From the NCBI GenBank assembly GCA_937894165.1, contig CALCSX010000191.1, positions 1 to 8,044 on the forward strand: a stretch of DNA of 8,044 nucleotides, written 5' to 3'. Position numbers and translations under genes: made by a program. The first letter of the stretch is position 1. The number at the start of each line of letters is the position of its first letter. This stretch comes from an uncultured Saprospiraceae bacterium. GTDB lineage: Bacteria > Bacteroidota > Bacteroidia > Chitinophagales > Saprospiraceae. This document shows, one piece after another, positions 5,333 through 8,044 of the stretch. The notes beneath the pieces are model-generated. The model saw only the letters and a list, made by a program, of their open reading frames with translations, was not told where the DNA came from and made no database searches.

Positions 5333-7681
5333 TCATTCCCCCAACTCCTCCTTAAACATTTTATAAATCCTCCTATACTCATCCAACCACGAGGTATACT
5401 CCTTAAATCCGTGCGGTTCTATGGGATAAACTGCCAGCTCCCAGTTTTCTTTCTTCAGTTCGATAAGAATTTGAGTCAATCGGATGATATCTTGAAAATG
5501 CACATTATCATCCTCCATGCCATGTAGCATCAAAAGTCTATTCTCCAGCCCTTCAGCAAAATAAATCGGAGAAGATCTTCGGTAAGCTATAGAGTCAGTG
5601 GTCGGTAAATTCAGAATGTTGGAGGTGTAGCCCTGGTTATAATGCGCCCAATCCGTCACAGATCTGAGCGCAGCACCTGCTTTAAACACCTGAGGCTCAT
5701 TAAATAATGCCATTAAAGTGATAAATCCTCCGTAAGAGCCTCCGTAAATACCTATTTTCTCTTTATTAACTCCCAATTCCTCCACCAAATATCTCGCTCC
5801 GTCCACCTGATCTTGCAAATCTCTCCCGCCCATATATCTGTAAATAGCTGTTCGCCAATCCCGTCCATAGCCCGCCGAGCCTCGATAGTCAATATCCAAA
5901 ACTGTAAATCCTTGATCTACCAACATATTGTGAAACATATATTCCCTAAAATAGGAACTCCACCATCTGTGTACATTCTGCAAATACCCTGCACCATGAA
6001 CGAAAATCACTGCCGGCCCTCCCCTGCTCTCAGCCGGGCGATAAAGTCGCGCAGGCACTTCTACTCCATCAGAAGCCTTAAAATAAATTATTTCAGGCTG
6101 CTTCCATGGGTAGGATTGGAAGGCAGCCGTAGTAGAGGCACTTTTAAAAACTTCCTTTCCTTCAGCATCCTGCACCACAATTTCTGTAGGGACAATGCTT
6201 TGTGAAAAGAGAAAAGCATTCCATTGGCCATTCGGGGATCGAAAAAAGTCGTATTTCCCGGGCTGGTCTGTCAGTTTTGTCAGGTTTTTACTTTCTATTT
6301 CCAATTGATAGATATGCTGTTCGAAGGGATTTTCCTTATTAGCTTGGATGAAAAATTCTCCATTCTCGAAATTCGAGAAAATATCCAGCACCTCCCAATC
6401 CCCGGATGTCAAGGCTGTAGTTTTCTCTTTTTTCAGATCGTATAAATATAAATGGGAGTAGCCCGTCTCTTCAGACTGGAAGTATATTTTGGCTTGATCT
6501 CTCAGCCAGCCCACATTCCCTGCACTTCCGTTCCATGATGAGACACCCGGTCCACCTATCCAAGCTTCATCGTGATCATGTTGAATAAGCTCAAGTTCAA
6601 AACTTGTTAAATCCACCATTGCTATCCAGCGGTCCTTATTTTCCTGCGACCGAATCACGACGAAGCAAAGTTCTTGCGAAGGGTGAAAGAATGGACCTTG
6701 GATCTTGACCTGTTTTATCTCGGTCCATTTGCCTTCGTAATTGGGATAATCTTTGAGGTATTCAGGATTATCGAAAATGCCGGGTAGTTTTTCCAGATCT
6801 ACTTCTACAAAGGAATCCAGATCAGATGAGTAGATAAATAATTCATCATAGTTCTTTTCCTCTCCTACTTTGGATCTGGTTTTACGGTGGTTGGTGTAGC
6901 CTGTATCTCCTACATAGCGAGGCATTTCTGTATTTTTTTGAGGGCTGGAGGTTTCTACTACCAGTCCTACATATCTAGTGGAATGACTAGAAGTCAAATG
7001 TCGGATAGAGCGAGAATTGAGATAAAATGGCTTGTTTTCGCCGGATTTTCGCCTTTTTTGCAATTCTTCGTTCGTTTTTCTTCTTTCATCTTGCTTTCTG
7101 ACGATTTCGAAGAGTTCTTTTTGTTGTTTTTGATAAAAATCACCCTTTTCATCAGATTGGGGGGCTTTTTTTTCTCGGATGTCCGTGATTTGCTTCAAAG
7201 TACCGTCGAATCTGTTCCAAGAGAAGAGATTATTGGATTTTCTGAATATTAATAGGCTGTCTTGTCGGGCAAACCCGGCCTGGCTGACTGCTTCTTCACT
7301 TGAGCTTACTTGTAAATGATGATCTGAGTTTTTATTATAGAGCCACAAATTGCCATTGCGTGTGTAAGTTTGCAGGCTGTAGTCAGTATTCCATTGACCG
7401 TAGGAATAAAATTTCATCTCATTTTCGTCTTCGGGCTGAATATAATTTACCTGCCAGTTAGTAGTATCTAAGGTAAACCATTCATCGATTCCGTCGAAGT
7501 TGGTATCTCTTTGGAAATATAGGTAGCGGGAGTCGACTGACCAATTCAAGTTGGAAGGCAGCGCACCGACGAATTCATCACCTTTCATTATTTCTTCCAG
7601 TTCGAGCTTTGGCGGGCTTGATTGAGCCAGAAGGAGGAGGGGGAAGAGGAAGAGGGAGGCGATGTTAGCTATTCGACGCAT
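5333..7681 (-). CDS. Secreted S9 family (prolyl oligopeptidase/DPP IV-like) serine peptidase
   Basis: A 782-residue exported peptidase. Residues 1-19 are a signal peptide (MRRIANIASLFLFPLLLLA). The bulk up to about 530 is a beta-propeller-type domain, and the C-terminal alpha/beta hydrolase domain carries the triad: S649 in GIYGGSYGG, D724 in LHGMEDDNVHF, and H757 in PIEPHGF. The order and spacing (75 and 33) resemble DPP IV (S630, D708, H740), and DDNVHFQ is shared with it. The paired-Glu segment that anchors the substrate N-terminus in DPP IV is not evident, so exact exo- or oligopeptidase specificity is open. Residues 168-217 form a Lys/Glu/Gln/Arg-rich, probably helical insertion that interrupts the propeller. 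It likely acts in the periplasm or at the cell surface in peptide use. A weak -7-like TATATTTA lies at 7703-7710, and the repeat array begins just upstream. Confidence 0.95.
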   Translation of the reverse strand: MRRIANIASLFLFPLLLLAQSSPPKLELEEIMKGDEFVGALPSNLNWSVDSRYLYFQRDTNFDGIDEWFTLDTTNWQVNYIQPEDENEMKFYSYGQWNTDYSLQTYTRNGNLWLYNKNSDHHLQVSSSEEAVSQAGFARQDSLLIFRKSNNLFSWNRFDGTLKQITDIREKKAPQSDEKGDFYQKQQKELFEIVRKQDERRKTNEELQKRRKSGENKPFYLNSRSIRHLTSSHSTRYVGLVVETSSPQKNTEMPRYVGDTGYTNHRKTRSKVGEEKNYDELFIYSSDLDSFVEVDLEKLPGIFDNPEYLKDYPNYEGKWTEIKQVKIQGPFFHPSQELCFVVIRSQENKDRWIAMVDLTSFELELIQHDHDEAWIGGPGVSSWNGSAGNVGWLRDQAKIYFQSEETGYSHLYLYDLKKEKTTALTSGDWEVLDIFSNFENGEFFIQANKENPFEQHIYQLEIESKNLTKLTDQPGKYDFFRSPNGQWNAFLFSQSIVPTEIVVQDAEGKEVFKSASTTAAFQSYPWKQPEIIYFKASDGVEVPARLYRPAESRGGPAVIFVHGAGYLQNVHRWWSSYFREYMFHNMLVDQGFTVLDIDYRGSAGYGRDWRTAIYRYMGGRDLQDQVDGARYLVEELGVNKEKIGIYGGSYGGFITLMALFNEPQVFKAGAALRSVTDWAHYNQGYTSNILNLPTTDSIAYRRSSPIYFAEGLENRLLMLHGMEDDNVHFQDIIRLTQILIELKKENWELAVYPIEPHGFKEYTSWLDEYRRIYKMFKEELGE

Positions 7682-7721
7682 TATTTGACAATTTAAATTT
7701 CGTAAATATAGGGAAAAATAG

Positions 7722-7826
7722 GTTTATCCAGTTTAGAGAGTTTAGAGAGTTTAGAGAGTTTAGATTTTTGTTTCTCTAAACAATATAGTGCTAAACAATG
7801 CAGTGCTAAACAGTGAAACGATAAAC
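7722..7826 (+). repeat. Array unit A (9-bp left repeats, T-rich spacer, 15-bp right repeats)
   Basis: Left arm: GTTTATCCA (7722-7730), three exact GTTTAGAGA (7731-7757), then GTTTAGA (7758-7764). Spacer: TTTTTGTTT (7765-7773). Right arm: CT, then 15-mers CTAAACAATATAGTG (7776-7790), CTAAACAATGCAGTG (7791-7805), CTAAACAGTGAAACG (7806-7820), and ATAAAC (7821-7826). GTTTAGAGA pairs perfectly with TCTCTAAAC (7773-7781), giving a 9-bp hairpin. Confidence 0.9.
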
Positions 7827-7833
7827 ACAAATG

Positions 7834-7928
7834 GTTTATGGTGTTTATAAAGTTTATGGGGTTTATATCTTGTTCCAATAAACAGCGAAGTGATAAACAA
7901 TGAAATGATAAACAGTGAAACGATAAAC
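7834..7928 (+). repeat. Array unit B (GTTTAT/ATAAAC version)
   Basis: A 7-base linker, ACAAATG (7827-7833), precedes it. Left arm: GTTTATGGT, GTTTATAAA, GTTTATGGG, GTTTATA (7834-7867). Spacer: TCTTGTTCCA (7868-7877). Right arm: ATAAACAGCGAAGTG (7878-7892), ATAAACAATGAAATG (7893-7907), ATAAACAGTGAAACG (7908-7922), ATAAAC (7923-7928). In every repeat of both arms the sixth base differs from unit A in a way that keeps GTTTAT complementary to ATAAAC. Confidence 0.9.
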
Positions 7929-7935
7929 TAAAAAG

Positions 7936-8014
7936 GTTTAGAGAGTTTAGATTTTTATTCCTCTAAACAACAAAAGTGCTAAACAACGCAGTGCTAAACA
8001 GTGAAACGATAAAC
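7936..8014 (+). repeat. Array unit C (short left arm)
   Basis: Linker TAAAAAG (7929-7935). Left arm has only GTTTAGAGA (7936-7944) and GTTTAGA (7945-7951). Spacer: TTTTTATTC (7952-7960). Right arm: CT, then a 16-mer CTAAACAACAAAAGTG (7963-7978), CTAAACAACGCAGTG (7979-7993), CTAAACAGTGAAACG (7994-8008), ATAAAC (8009-8014). GTTTAGAG pairs with CTCTAAAC over 8 bp. Confidence 0.9.
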
Positions 8015-8021
8015 TCCAAAG

Positions 8022-8044
8022 GTTTAGAGGGTTTAGAAGAATGT
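8022..8044 (+). repeat. Array unit D, cut by the window end
   Basis: Linker TCCAAAG (8015-8021), then GTTTAGAGG (8022-8030) and GTTTAGAAG (8031-8039) open a fourth unit. The array therefore continues beyond the window, and its total length is unknown. Confidence 0.8.

Noticed and set aside
7693..7878. Open frame of 61 codons on the minus strand with HCLALHCLALYCL and KLSKLSKLSKL repeats
   Set aside because: It is only the translation of the GTTTAGAGA and 15-bp repeats; the amino-acid repeats follow the DNA repeats and there is no ribosome site.
7722..8044. CRISPR array
   Set aside because: Repeat units are 9 and 15 bp, the intervening sequences are themselves repeated and not unique spacers, and no cas gene is present.

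Overview
The window looks like a stretch of a Bacteroidota chromosome, probably from the Saprospiria/Lewinella side of the phylum. This assignment is inferred from gene content (a DUF2147 lipocalin-like secreted protein, a large S9 peptidase with a lysine/glutamate-rich insertion, a DinB-fold protein of the 'RWIANTNYKEQL' type), from TAnnTTTG-like -7 promoter elements, and from AT-rich intergenic DNA full of short repeats. There is no rRNA, tRNA, integrase, transposase or CRISPR array.

Layout. From 1 to 1227 three genes lie on the minus strand: a 77-residue protein of unknown function with a clear rho-independent terminator after it, a DUF2147 secreted protein, and an alkyltransferase-like (ATL) protein whose catalytic cysteine is alanine. 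A compact 69-base divergent region separates ATL from a plus-strand pair (1297-2548): a TrpF-like barrel protein that has lost the catalytic cysteine, and a 2-oxoglutarate/iron prolyl hydroxylase strikingly close to the human PHD2/EGLN catalytic core. Then comes a 650-base gene-free, repeat-rich gap, a minus-strand DinB-fold protein (3200-3673), and a second gene-free gap (3674-4257) carrying a GC-rich structured repeat and a pair of small palindromes. From 4258 to 7681 two minus-strand genes follow: a cation diffusion facilitator transporter with a C-terminal four-cysteine cluster, and upstream of it a secreted S9 family peptidase. The last 320 bases are a modular repeat array that begins 40 bases upstream of the peptidase start codon and runs off the window.

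How the parts may work together. The ATL protein probably flags alkylated guanine for nucleotide excision repair. The PHD-like hydroxylase is probably an oxygen- and 2OG-dependent modifier of a protein such as EF-Tu, as in Pseudomonas, and is probably co-transcribed with the inactive-looking TrpF homologue. The transporter and peptidase are ordinary envelope functions. No single pathway ties all eight genes together.

The most unusual item is the array at 7722-8044. Each unit has a variable number of 9-bp GTTTA-initial repeats on the left, a short T-rich spacer, and a fixed right arm of three 15-bp TAAAC repeats plus ATAAAC. The base after GTTTA on the left changes together with the base before TAAAC on the right.
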